Part shown: positions 45,844-56,390 of the stretch, one piece after another | Numbering within the stretch: position 1 is the stretch's first letter | Layout of the letters: each line of letters opens with the position of its first letter | NCBI GenBank assembly: GCA_900095095.1 | Contig: FMBT01000346.1 | Location: 206,884-270,883, forward strand | Direction of reading: 5' to 3' | Source of the DNA: Fragilariopsis cylindrus CCMP1102 | Taxonomy: Eukaryota; Bacillariophyta; Bacillariophyceae; Bacillariales; Bacillariaceae | DNA: 64,000 nucleotides | The notes under the pieces: model-generated | The model's input: the letters and a program-made list of their open reading frames with translations, nothing else | What the model was told of the DNA's origin: nothing | Database searches by the model: none | Program-made: the position numbers and the translations under genes

Positions 45844-46021
45844 GAAAGCATATACAGTAAGGTTACTTCAGTCGAGTCTTTTCGACGACATAGGTCAAAT
45901 CTGACAAAGAATGAGAGTGTAATAGGTGTATACTATTTCACTCTGCCTCCGCCTTCCTTGCGCGTAGGTTGTACGCGCAGGAGGCGAATTCATCACTGCA
46001 CTTGCTGGACCTGCGTGTCAA
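45844..46021 (-). repeat. internal repeat A2 of the retroelement
   Basis: 178 bp, matching A1 (55680-55857). It starts TTGACACGCAGG and ends ATATGCTTTC in element orientation. It sits between B1 and B2, and contains the GCGCGTA hairpin. Confidence 0.88.
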
Positions 46022-46319
46022 CTAAATTAGTGACACAAAGACCAATAATTTAGCCTAAGTTAGGTACCAGACAATCCGCTCGTGATTCATTCCTTGTTAT
46101 ATTTTACCAATGTCGTAACACAGATCTATGGGTCTACTCTCTTCTGGAGCAGACAGTCTTCCGATTCTTCCTATGGTTGATTGTTGGGTCGTGAAACGAC
46201 TCGGGACTGAATCATAGGTGAACTATGGTGGCGCTGGGGTCCGGCGTCAAATTTCCCTTTTTGAGGGGAATTTGGCTTCGAATCCGTGTGCTACTATGAA
46301 TACTGAAAAATGCTTTCTC
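46022..46319 (-). repeat. repeat B1 of the retroelement
   Basis: 298 bp, matching B2. It directly abuts A2. Contains the GTCGT-GAA-ACGAC hairpin within CCTATGGTT/AATCATAGG arms. Confidence 0.88.
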
Positions 46320-46818
46320 CACAAACCAAAGCTACCGTAGGTGGCAAGGCCCATGATCGTGGAAAACCTGTAATCTAGATCCTCAATAACGTGGGTGTGT
46401 TAGTCCGCGTTAGAGGCGGGTCTAGATTGAGGTACGAGTATATAATAGTCGGACTGAATGGAGGTTTTTCGTGTAATAGAAAATACTAGTGCTGGAATCT
46501 ATGTAGTTCTAGAGTTGTTACTGACTAGGTTATAGATGTAGTATGTTGTTGATCATTACAGAAATTATATGTATTAGAATTGAATGTGGTTATAAACGAA
46601 TATCTTGCTGATGTTGTTCGACAGTGGCTAGCTGTGTCGTGAAATCAGAGTATTGTTGTTGACGTCTTATGTATAGCGTCAGTGCTTAAGTAAAGATGCG
46701 CTCGACGATGCAGGACACGTGTTGTCGATGCTTTCGTTGCGATCGTTGACTCTTATTGTACAGAGTCGGTTGGATGAATGTGTTTGTTGGTGGACGTAAA
46801 TGGTGGTGCATTTGTGTC

Positions 46819-48202
46819 TTATGGAGTTTTGGAAACGATGACTGCTCGTTTCAATGTGACAGTCGTTCCTGCTCCTCCTCCAAAGATCTTTCCTCCGATG
46901 CGTTTGTTGCAGACGTCGCGTCTACCGGCTAGTAGGGTAGTGTTTTTGACTTCCTCGTAGAACTGATCTCTCATGATCCAAGTGTTTCGGACACGTTGGT
47001 GTTTATCCTTCATATCAACGAAATCGTTGATGGTGATGAGCATGAGGATGTCGGGGAGGAAAAGTGCGTGCTCGTAACAGGTCCCACTGATTTTGGGGAC
47101 TTTTGCTTCGCATTGCAAGATGATGACACAGTTACTTGGTGGGAGATTCCGTGGATCGCTGTAGAGACTGCCTCTGATTCCGAGGAGAATGTCATGGAGT
47201 TCGAATCCAACCCATGTGTATCGTAGTGGTCTACATCGTGGGTTGTGACAGTTTGGAGGTTCCAAACGGTTGACGCGGGTTGATGGATCGACTAGGTCAG
47301 CTTTGCCCTTTGCAATAACTGAGATTTGGTCTGGCGACAAAGTTGTGCCTACGATTTTGGTCGCCAAGGCGAAAATGCGTTGGAGGCGATTAACGCCGGA
47401 GTTGAGTCGTAGCCTGTATCCATGTCCAACGCGAAAAGCGTAGTATCGTTGAAGTGCCTCGATGACTTCAGTTGGCTTGAACCACTTGTTGCTACCTTTA
47501 CCGTGTCGCTTCGTGAGTCCAACCCGTTTTTCTTGACGAATAGGGCGGGCTGAACGATGGTGTTGTCCCACAGAATCGTCTGAACCGGATGAGATGGACT
47601 CAGCTGCGCTGTGGTAGTCGTAGTCCGAGGCGGAATACTCTGGAAAGTTGTTGTTGAGGTACGAGGTGGTACTCTAACGAAAGGGGCCTGATCCTGTCGA
47701 GGATGAGCGGCAGGAGTGACGTAACGTGGTGACGCGAATGCCTGGATCTGTTTGAATGCTGTTTCCATTTGTTCCGGTGTGAGTCCACTGAGTTGAGCCA
47801 TGGATGCCATGGATTGCTGAGTTGGAACTGGAAACTTTGGACGTTTTGGTGGAGGTGTTGATACCATTGTTGCAGAATTGGTTGAATTTGTTGATGATGG
47901 TGTAGAAGAAGTGTTTGTGTGAAGCCTCTTTTTGGATTGTGAGCTTTTAGATTTGTTCTGATTATCTGCAGTGGTCGTTTCACGTAGAAATTATTGATTG
48001 TTGTTTGTTTTCTCAAAGATGATTTCACTACCGTCGCTGATTCTCGTGTATTCGAAGTGTCGGTTGTTGTGATTTCCACGTTGGAGTCGTCCGTTTCGGC
48101 AGATGAATCTGAAATTGGAGCGACTCCCGCGGAGGCGGGTAGCGATAACGCTGCTGGGGCTTGTGCTGGTTTAGAAATTGGCGCTGGTTCTTTGTTGTTC
48201 AT
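46819..48202 (-). CDS. extra retroelement ORF of unknown function (ORF4)
   Basis: Lies downstream of the recombinase in element orientation. It starts MNNKEPAPISKPAQAPAALS with an Ala/Pro- and Thr-rich N-terminus (TINNFYVKRPLQ). One-base shifts near 47960 and 47575 break it. A middle part holds MVSTPPPKRPKFPVPTQQS and LSGLTPEQMETAFKQIQAFA. The C-terminal domain of about 250 residues reads NKWFKPTEVIEALQRYYAFR, RLQRIFALATKIVGTTLSPD, YTWVGFELHDILLGIRGSLY, and LFLPDILMLITINDFVDMKD. It resembles no gag, methyltransferase, SGNH hydrolase, protease or integrase that I know. Standard DIRS, PAT and Ngaro maps do not have this gene, so its identity is open. About 450 aa. Confidence 0.6.
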
Positions 48203-48285
48203 GGCTATAGGTTTTATGAGCCTGTTAGTAAAACGGTGCTAAGAGTACAAAGTAGTTTGTATAAACCAACGTGGAATATCCGTTT

Positions 48286-49500
48286 TGGTTTTGTTGTGTG
48301 ATGGTGTAGAAATCGCGAAAATGTAACCGTTACTAGTTTTGCACCGTTGTTGCGATACGGAGTTCTGGCGAGTTGATTGGCTCAAACGTGCGTCGTATGT
48401 TTTTGAAATTAACGTGCTGGCCCATCTGTTTAGATACGCCCCTTGAAAAAGCGGCGATTTGTTCGTGTATGTATATGAGGAATGTATCGCTGCTCCAGCG
48501 TCCCATTTTTTGTATGGTACGATCCGAATTCCGTTTAGATGCATGGCTGTCGCGCCGCCGGCTCGCAGGCTATGTGAGCTGACTTCGCTTGGGTGAATGC
48601 CTTGTCGATCAAGGCGTAGATGTGTGACTGCTTTTTGTAACGCGCGTGTCATGCACCCAGTGCGTAGCGCTCGTCCTTTTGGATATTTCTTGTCGAAAAA
48701 GGTGCTTATAATTGTAGCGGTATCTGTTGTATGCGCTAATATATGTTTTATTTGACGTATTAAGGCATGAACTGGGCAAGGTGGTGTATCTGTTACATCT
48801 TGGTGAATTGTTTGTGCTCTTTTGCCATTCTTTTGATTCGAGATATGGAGGGTAGCCTCTGTTGCTTCACGAAATAAAACGTCGATTGGGAGTGAGTGCG
48901 GTAGGATGGTATTGTTGTTCCAAAATGTTACGTCACAGACTCGAAACTGTTTAGTTCTTCGTCGTTGCTTGGGATCGACGAACGTGTATTCTCCTCCTCG
49001 GAGTAGGTAGTGAAAGCTATGGTGGCCATATTTCCTACTGTTTGTTGCTTGGGTGCATTGGACGACAGACCCGAGAGTACTAAGTATGTTGGGACAGATA
49101 ACGGTATAGCTAATTTCGGTTTTGACGGAGGATCTTCGCGTCGGTAGCTTTCAAGAAGCTGGCCGATTTTTTTCGTATACTTTCCTTGCGACGTGACCAA
49201 GGGACTAGGTTCATGGTCCATTTGGAACATCGTGCTGATGGCGCGAAGCGCCACCTCGACTGTTTGGGTGCGAACTTGCTGAGTTCGTCTAGAAACGCCT
49301 CCGGAACGCACATGGTGGGCGAAGGCAGCCAGCAGTTCGACTCGTTGAGGTGGAGTGAGAGCACGCATTTTTGGGTCAAGTTTGGGAAAGTTGAGTCCGA
49401 GGAAATTGCACCAAGCCGACCAAAAACGCCTTTTTTCGTTGGCAGTTGATTCCACGATGCCAAGGACGACGGAGCGTTCAACATCTCGGAAGAGATCTTT
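48286..49500 (-). CDS. tyrosine recombinase domain of the retroelement
   Basis: Integrates the element as a circular DNA by site-specific recombination rather than by a DDE integrase. The N-terminal core-binding region is KRRFWSAWCNFLGLNFPK. The catalytic residues are spread over shifted frames: the first Arg in LLRGGEYTFVDPK (shift near 49012), then HSLRAGGATAMHLNGI supplying HxxR, and after a further shift near 48505 MGRWSSDTFLIYIHEQI with the Trp and the nucleophilic Tyr. It probably belongs to the same polyprotein as RNase H, since IKDLFRDVERSVVLGIVEST reads through a one-base shift near 49500. The end is at the stop near 48286. All five signature residues are therefore preserved, even though no single frame holds them. 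Confidence 0.78.
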
Positions 49501-51730
49501 GATAATAGATTGTCGTGAAATTGGAACAAAGTCCAGAAGTTTCCCTGAGGAGGAGTGAAAGTTTTTGTAAAATAATCGAGGAATTGTGTAGGGTTAGAAA
49601 CATGCTTGCGTGAAGCGACGTCCGCCATAATATTGTAAATTCCTGAGATGTGGTCGATTGCGAGTAGACCCGATTGTTGATGCTGGAGTCGAACTGCTAA
49701 GGCTCGAAGTATGCGTGAAGCAACCGGTGATGTGCTGGTGCGCATTTTGTATATCCAAGACACTGCTGGTAGATTGTCGCACCAAATGGCGATGCTGGAG
49801 TGTGTAAGAGTGTCGTTGTCCACCGATGCTTCTAGGACGAGCCAGTGGAGCAGGATGCCCATTAGTTCTAGATCGGAGATGGTTAGGCGGCCTTTTCGAT
49901 TTGAGGAGGTGACGAGATTGTTTCGAACCTCTGTAGGCCATTCCCAGAACCAAACGATTGGTGAAATTTGGTTTGTTCCTCCGAACCATACTCCTCCTAC
50001 GCCCCATTTTGATGCATCGACGAAACCTTGATACGAAGCTTTGTGCAACACTAATTCGTTGACGTGTGAGGGCGTTGTCCTAACTGTCGAACTGTCAGGT
50101 ATTGGAGTGCAATCCAATCCCTGAATGAGGCAGAGTCGAATGTCGTCTGTCAACGTTACATGATGTGCTGTGTGTGTCGATTCTGCAGAATGGCGATGGC
50201 CTGGTCGAGAGGGACCTAGAAGTGGTTTGCCACATGGGATTGCTATCGATGTGAATTGGAGTTTGCCGTGAACTTTTTGGAAGTCTCGTGTTGGTACTCG
50301 TTTGGATTTTCCTCGCAGTATACGCTTGACTTCGGTTCGTATAGTTCTGCCTTTGTTTTCTGGCAGTTCTATAGTTCGTGCGATGCCATCGAACAACCAT
50401 CCTAGGATTTCTTCCTTATTTCCCAAGTGCCTTCGGCAATGAGTTTTTTAATGGAAACTGGTGGACCCATTGCACTGTTGGTGATTTCTGGTGGTGGGAA
50501 AACGTCCGTTATTGCGCTGAGGATTGTGCGTGAAAATCGGAGCAGATGATCTTTGTTTGTGCTTTGAATGAGGCCGATGAAATCATCGATGTACACTTCG
50601 AGAAGGTTGACGAATTGGCGCTTGGAACGTTCTGTTGTTGGTGGAGGGACTGGACTTGGGACGGTGTTCCAATCGATGTCCATCATGATGTCCTCCATAG
50701 GCTGTGCTGGGACCGGAGTATGGTTGTCGAATTTTTCCTGTGCAATGTCGCGTGCCGTTTCGGTTGCTGCACAGAAAAACGGGGGTGATTCTCCCCATCC
50801 CATTTGTAGGGCCTCCGGTATGACCAACTGGATTGGATCTGATTTTTGACCACCTGGAAGGACGTAAGCGAAGTTCCAGGCGTCGTCGCTGTTAAACACA
50901 CATCCGCCAATACCCGTCTTTGAGGTCGACTTTCGTGAACAGAAATGGTGTTGTGGTGTCGTGCGATGTTGCCATTGCCCAAATGATGCGTGGGATGACG
51001 TTGCCGAGTTCGTACATGGCATGCTGTGGTGCTAAAGATTTGTCGGAAGTTTCGTTTACCGATTGTAGCTTTTTGCCGTTCAGCGTGATTTGGAATGACA
51101 AATCCAGGATCATGCGGTAAATACGAGACTTGTGCGGTACTGCAGCTATTGGTGAGACCTTTAAGTTAGGAGGGATGTTGTGTTTGATTTTGTCCCAAGT
51201 GACGAGGCGACAGCATCCGTCAGCAACTCTTTCGAGTGCTTCTTTACGACATGCTTCTGCTGCTCCTGGAGCTTCTGCGCTGGCATGGGCTCCTTTTTCG
51301 ATTGCTGCTTCGATTCGTTCGCGAGACCATTGGTCGCCACAGTCAACAGGGCAACCATCGACTGCGTATCGGAGGAGGTCTGGACCTGCAGGGTGTGTTA
51401 AAACTTCATGACGCGGGAGCATGAGCCCCTTAAATTTTGGTAACTTACTTTGTATTGGCGTGTGTGCCGGTGGTTCAGTCGTTGATGGTCCTCCTCCTCG
51501 TGGTCGCAGGGGTGGAGGTGTTGCAGGTAGCTGCGCTGGGGTAGGCGTAGGTGGTGCTGTCGGTAGCTGTGAAACATGTATTGCTCGATGGCGTGCGTGG
51601 TCTATGATTTCCTGAGTGGAAGAGTTTCGTGTGGCAGCTAGTCGATTGAGTTGTTCGTTTTCCTCGAATGCCCGTTGTTCGGAATTGCAGGAGATGTAGC
51701 GAGTGTTGTGCTGATGTGAGTATCTCTGAC
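49500..51730 (-). CDS. reverse transcriptase and RNase H of the retroelement
   Basis: The N-terminal region is Pro-rich (PTPTPAQLPATPPPLRPRGG). RT motifs: SRIYRMILDLSFQI, FTKVDLKDGYWRM, a shift near 50905, then WNFAYVLPGGQ, ALQMGWGESPPFFCAATETA, and the active site VYIDDFIGL. After another shift near 50415 the connection reads EILGWLFDGIARTIELPENK. RNase H is intact within one frame: GFVDASKWGVGGVW (Asp), TISDLELMGILLHW (Glu), IWCDNLPAVSW (Asp), and NIMADVASRK (Asp). This order and the motif wording are typical of the DIRS group of retroelements. Further C-terminal sequence runs into the recombinase. The start is upstream of the Met at 51422, because the Pro-rich frame is open to about 51730. 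Confidence 0.85.
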
Positions 51731-51918
51731 TGTTGCTAACCCGAGGTGCCGCTGGCCTATGTTCTAGGTTAGGGCGTCTTTGTTATAGAGCGTGAAGCAG
51801 AGTAGGAATATAAGAATAGAATAGATTTAGTGATGCAAAAAGTATTTTATAGGTAGTTTAGTATAGAAACGTAAAGAGATGTAAATACACGCGTACGCGT
51901 AGAGCAGCAAGATGTGTC

Positions 51919-54505
51919 TTACTCTGGAAGACCTTTGCGGAGGATGTCCTCTGCCGCTGTTTCTGCAAAGCCTGTAATTGTTTGAGGATGATCGCGTTTG
52001 CAGTTACTGCGGCAGCTACCTAGTAGTGCCCAGCGGATGCAGGTGGCGGTGTTGAGATTGAGTAGCGTTTGGAGCGCTGCGTCGTCAGCAATGTCGCTTG
52101 CCTTTCTAAAATCTAATATATTAGGCATACGGGCCTTATTGTGTGCCTTTTTCCAATCGTTGATAAGCGTGGTCATGCCGTTTCCCATTTGACGAGTAAC
52201 AGTGCTAGACTTTGTTGGTTGCGTGGCTGGTGGTGCGCCTTTGCCTGACCCTTAACCTTGGGTGTTTTTGGACCACGTGGTGTTCCTGGTGCAGGACGTG
52301 CTTTCGTTTGCGCTGGTACGAAGAGCGAAGGACGCGTTTGTGACGTGTTGAGATTGTTGTTTCGGATACCCTCGATGAGGAAATTGAAATTTAAGGTCGG
52401 TAACTGTCCTTGGAGTAGTTGGCGTTCGCTTGTAGCTTGGCCGAAGAACTGTTCCGCTCCGCGTGTGAGCTGGAATAGGCATTCTGCACCGACGGTGGTG
52501 CCGAAACTGGTTTGGTGTTCGTAATGCTGATTTCCCTCATACAGTGCTAGAAGGCTGCCCTGTGCGAGGTTGACATAAGGGCATCTGGGAGCCCACAAAA
52601 AATCATTGACCAATGCGCATGATTCGATGGTAGAGGTGGTGCCGGATGCGCCATCTGGAATTTTTGGACGCCCGAGGCGTGTTTTGTCAATATCCGAAGT
52701 TGTTGGTGAATCGGATTGTTCGTTGATGGATATCTGATGAGACATCATCTCAATTTCCCGGCGATCTCGAGGTACGAATGCCATAGGACCTAATCCTAAT
52801 GTTGGTTTGTCGCTTTCTAGGTTCACCGGCTTGAAGCGAAAGTTGATGATGGTCTCGATCAAATCGTCGTGGAGGCAGGTGATGAGTTTCGGGTGCTTGT
52901 GTATGAGATGTTGGAACATCTCCGTTCGTACGACGTGCCGTGCGTCGGGCTTGTTTTTGCAAGCATTGAGTTTAGGCCAAAAGTAATTGTTGTGATTGTT
53001 AAGGTAATCTACGTCGTTTGGATGTACGTTTGCCCATGCAAGGACGCTAAACTGTTGCATGCCAAGAAATTCTTCTTGGTTTCGTCAGTGGCCGATGTAG
53101 TAGGTGAACCGATCATGGCATTGAGAATGTTCCACTGGTTCATTTCTGATGTTGTTGGTGGACGTTGAGTGCACAACTCGCTGAGTTCTTTGAGTTTATC
53201 GGCCGCGCTCGATGACGGACTGGAGCCAAAGGGACTCAGGCTAGAGCTTGCTCTGGTGGAAGTGGTGAAAATGTTCGGTTCACGTGACCTGAAGGTGGAG
53301 GTGCCTGTGCTGTGCCGATTGATAGAAGGTGGTCCCGAGTGAGCTCCCCATGAGTTTCTTGGAGTTTGAGTCCAAGGATGGGTCCCAGAATTGTTGTTGT
53401 AGCTGTTGGAATCCATGGCAGCGTAGTTCGTGCGTGCTGTGAAATGTTCCGACGCTAGTGGAGGGCATTCGAGGTTGTCGCTGGTGTTCCATTGGACGCA
53501 CCTGTTTGGGTAGCGTCCCTGAGAACGTTGCTCGTTGTAAGGAGACGTGGTACTTGGTCGGCGGGTGTGTTGCCGGTCCTGATTGTTGCGACTTGCGTAT
53601 GCCGGAGTGACGTCTTCGATGTCGGAGTCGTCGTCTGCTGGCTGTGGTGGACGTTCAGTTTGAGCTTGTGGACGGTCCTCAGTAACGGCGGCGTTATCTG
53701 GCTCCATTCGGATGATTGGGTTGAATTCCTTTAAGAGTGCAGCGACAAAGACGTCGTGAGCATCATCTTCATCGACGAAGGCATCAGAGATGTCTCGGTA
53801 CTTCTGGTATGCGATTGGATCGGCAAACTGTGGCAGAATAGTAGGAGAGAGTTCGATTGCACTTCGAATTGTGAGTGAGCTGGTTTTAAGGCAAGCTGCC
53901 TTTGCCCAAGCTTGGATCATGCGGACATTGCCGTCCTTGATATCCTTCAGGGCATGGTAGAATTCATGAGGATGGCGAGGGGTGGCGTCCTCGTTGAAAG
54001 CGAAATGCAAGTACTCCGTTCGGAGTGGGGCAATGCGAAGACCACGGCGGAGGCCGTTGGCGCATGATGTAGGGACAAAAAGTTTTGTGTCTTTTTGGGT
54101 GCTGACTTTTGCTAACTTCATAGGGATTTGCATCAGGTCGTCGGTGGTGAATTCGACGAGTTTCGGAGTGGACTCGAGAGTGATGGCGTAACGTTTGTCA
54201 CCTTCAACTCCTACGATCATCATCGCTGTTACCACTCCTGGTTCGTGTTGGAGCATAGCAACGCAAATGGATCCGGTGTTCCACCAAGCATCCGAGACGG
54301 GGAAATGTTCCGAGTTTGTTTCGAACGACGCTGTGTTGAACAACGCTGTGTCCTGTGCTGGGCGATGTGCCTCAGACAAAAGGAGGGATGCAAGTGTGTT
54401 TTGAAGAGACATGATTGCTAAGAAAACGTTGATGTTGTTTGAGTTGCAAAGAAGGTTTTGATTTGAAGTCAAGTTTGTTTTGTGACTAGAAGGAGACCGG
54501 AACAT
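51919..54505 (-). CDS. gag-like protein of the retroelement
   Basis: Three frames join: 54505-53009 (start MFRSPSSHKTNLTSNQN or the later MSLQNTLASLL), then 53060-52173 and 52188-51919, separated by one-base shifts near 53050 and 52185. The first half has a conserved folded part (FPVSDAWWNTGSICVAMLQH; NGLRRGLRIAPLRTEYLHFA) and a Pro/Ser/Arg-rich linker. The second half contains FLWAPRCPYVNLAQGSLLAL and a basic stretch (PRGPKTPKVKGQAKAHHQPR). Near the C-terminus CIRWALLGSCRSNCKRDH forms a C-x8-C-x3-C-x3-H finger, a nucleic-acid-binding knuckle seen in DIRS-type gag proteins. Total about 860 aa. Likely packages the element RNA. Confidence 0.75.
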
Positions 54506-55679
54506 TTAATAGGTTTGAAATGAACGACGGAAATGCTATGAAAGTCGTGTAGATTAACGTAATACAAGTAAAATTTCGGTGGAATACTAGAGTGTAAAAG
54601 AATATTTTAAGTAAATCTTTGTCAAATGTTGTTCATTTGAGCGTTAGGGCAAGGAAATATAGCTCTAACGGAAGCGTTGGTTCCGTTTGCGTGATCTAAT
54701 GCGTTTGACGCTACCGTTGGTTCGTATGTAACCTGTGACGGAGTCGAGAGTGCACAGAAAAGGTGCTCGTTCCCTATATGGTTGTCGCAAATGTTGTTGC
54801 AATGTTGTTGTACTTAGAACATTCGTGAATTTGAAATAAGCGGCATATAAGGATTCACTCCGGCGTTGAATTTGTACGGTGGCGTTGAATTTATCGTACG
54901 CTGGTGTCGAGCGTTGGAATGGAAGTTTGATTCCGGCATTGTCTCTTTCCCGTGGTAGCAGGTGGAGAAACCACATGTGATTTGTGAGCGAAAAGGTGTT
55001 TCGCGTTTTGCCTTATCATGTTAAAAGGTGATCGTAACGATGAGTTGTGCCTGACGGCGTGTGGCGAGCCAACCGTAAATGATAAAAGGTATGAGTGGCT
55101 GGCGCGTGCTGATAGTGTTTATAGCCCGTAGTGCCGGCTGTTTTGAAGGTTCGTCGACGTATGCGTCGAGATCCCTAAAGCGCGCTTGTGTGCGGTGGTG
55201 TTTCCGTTGTTCCTCGTATCGTGGTAGTAAAGTGAAAGTGAAAACTAAAAATGACGTGCCGGTGGCAGTCCTTAAGTGCAATTGGCTGGTTTTTGGTGAC
55301 GTGAGCGCGGCGTGCGCTGTCACAAAAATTTGGACCGAATCGTATTTGTTTACTGCTTTTGCATTGTGATTGATGCGAGAGCTGATGGTGTCGTTGCACC
55401 TTTGGTTGTCCTCTCGGTGTGTACCGGTGTGAGGATTATGAGACCGGAGGTCGATTCTTGAACAAGACGATGGCAGACCGTTGCTCCGCTGTGGAGTGTG
55501 GTGCTATGGCGCTGTCGTTGTTCAAATGTTTGTGTTGTACTGTCTACAACCCACCCAAGTATTGATTTTCGCGTCGTCGTGGCTCTGGTGTCGAGTTTTT
55601 TGACGGAAATTGGTGGTTCCATTGATCTGTGTCCTGTTGTGAAGTGTGTGTTGATACTCTTACTGTTGGTGTAGCCCAA
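54506..55679 (-). other. 5' leader of the retroelement with short open frames
   Basis: A 1.2-kb leader between A1 and gag, almost identical in the second copy (62821-63995). It has short open frames in element orientation: 55679-55350 (HRSMEPPISVKKLDTRATTT), 55323-55021 and 54976-54665, present in both copies with small differences in length. They have no known domains; whether they are translated is unclear. Confidence 0.45.
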
Positions 55680-55857
55680 GAAAGCATATACAGTAAGGTT
55701 ACTTCAGTCGAGTCTTTTCGACGACATAGGTCAAATCTGACAAAGAATGAGAGTGTAATAGGTGTATACTATTTCACTCTGCCTCCGCCTTCCTTGCGCG
55801 TAGGTTGTACGCGCAGGAGGCGAATTCATCACTGCACTTGCTGGACCTGCGTGTCAA
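55680..55857 (-). repeat. terminal repeat A1 of the retroelement
   Basis: 178 bp, the 5' end of the element, beginning TTGACACGCAGG at 55857. Same as A2 (45844-46021) and the second copy's A1 (62642-62820). Confidence 0.88.
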
Positions 55858-56390
55858 AGTTGAGAATAATTTGTCGAAGATTGTGCGCGATGAGTCACGA
55901 TTTTTAAGAAGGCGACTGGAAATAGAGAACTATTTTGTTGTTGCTGTTAATTTTTGTTGTTGTTGAAAAAAATTGTGCGAAAGAAGATTTAGAAGATGAG
56001 AAGATGTTGGTGGTTGATGAAAACTAAAAAGAAATATGGCATAGCAGAAAAATTGACTGGAAGAACAAAATACATCTCTCATCTACGAAATACTCTTGCC
56101 GATAGCTCAATTTTTTGATCGCTTGTGTGAGGTGCACTTATATCTATATATATCATATTTTTTATATAATATTCCATTGTACGTAGTTTACTGCTACTAT
56201 CAGTGAGCTATTGTCAGTATAGAAGCTGTTCATACCAGTAAAAATGTGTGTGACTTATATTTTGAATCACCTGAGAGGTAAAGGTATTAGAAAATTATTA
56301 GCTAGTATTCTAGTATCTCTACTTTTCCTACATTTGTAGGAGCGAATCCTTCAAGAAGTACTCTTCAGTGCCTTGTTTTTGAATCATATA
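55858..56390. other. host flank between retroelement and Gln-rich gene
   Basis: About 530 bp of AT-rich sequence, the 3' flank of the Gln-rich gene; no gene seen. Confidence 0.35.

Larger units (their letters stand above)
45524..55857 (-). mobile_element. tyrosine-recombinase retrotransposon (DIRS order) with split direct repeats, PAT/Ngaro-like
   Basis: About 10.3 kb. In element orientation: terminal repeat A1 (55857-55680), a 1.2-kb leader, gag-like gene, pol with reverse transcriptase, RNase H and tyrosine recombinase, an extra ORF, then B1, A2, B2 at the 3' end. The A1...B1-A2-B2 order is the split direct repeat arrangement known from PAT and Ngaro elements; there are no long terminal repeats and no DDE integrase. 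I see no DAM-type methyltransferase of the kind many DIRS and PAT elements carry, which favours an Ngaro-like position. Coding genes contain one-base shifts, but the motifs persist and a nearly identical second copy exists, so the element is recent. It lies between EF-1alpha (103 bp upstream of its start codon) and the Gln-rich gene. Confidence 0.85.

Noticed and set aside
47010-47226. Plus-strand 66-76 codon frames in the retroelement
   Set aside because: They are antisense to ORF4 and lack features.
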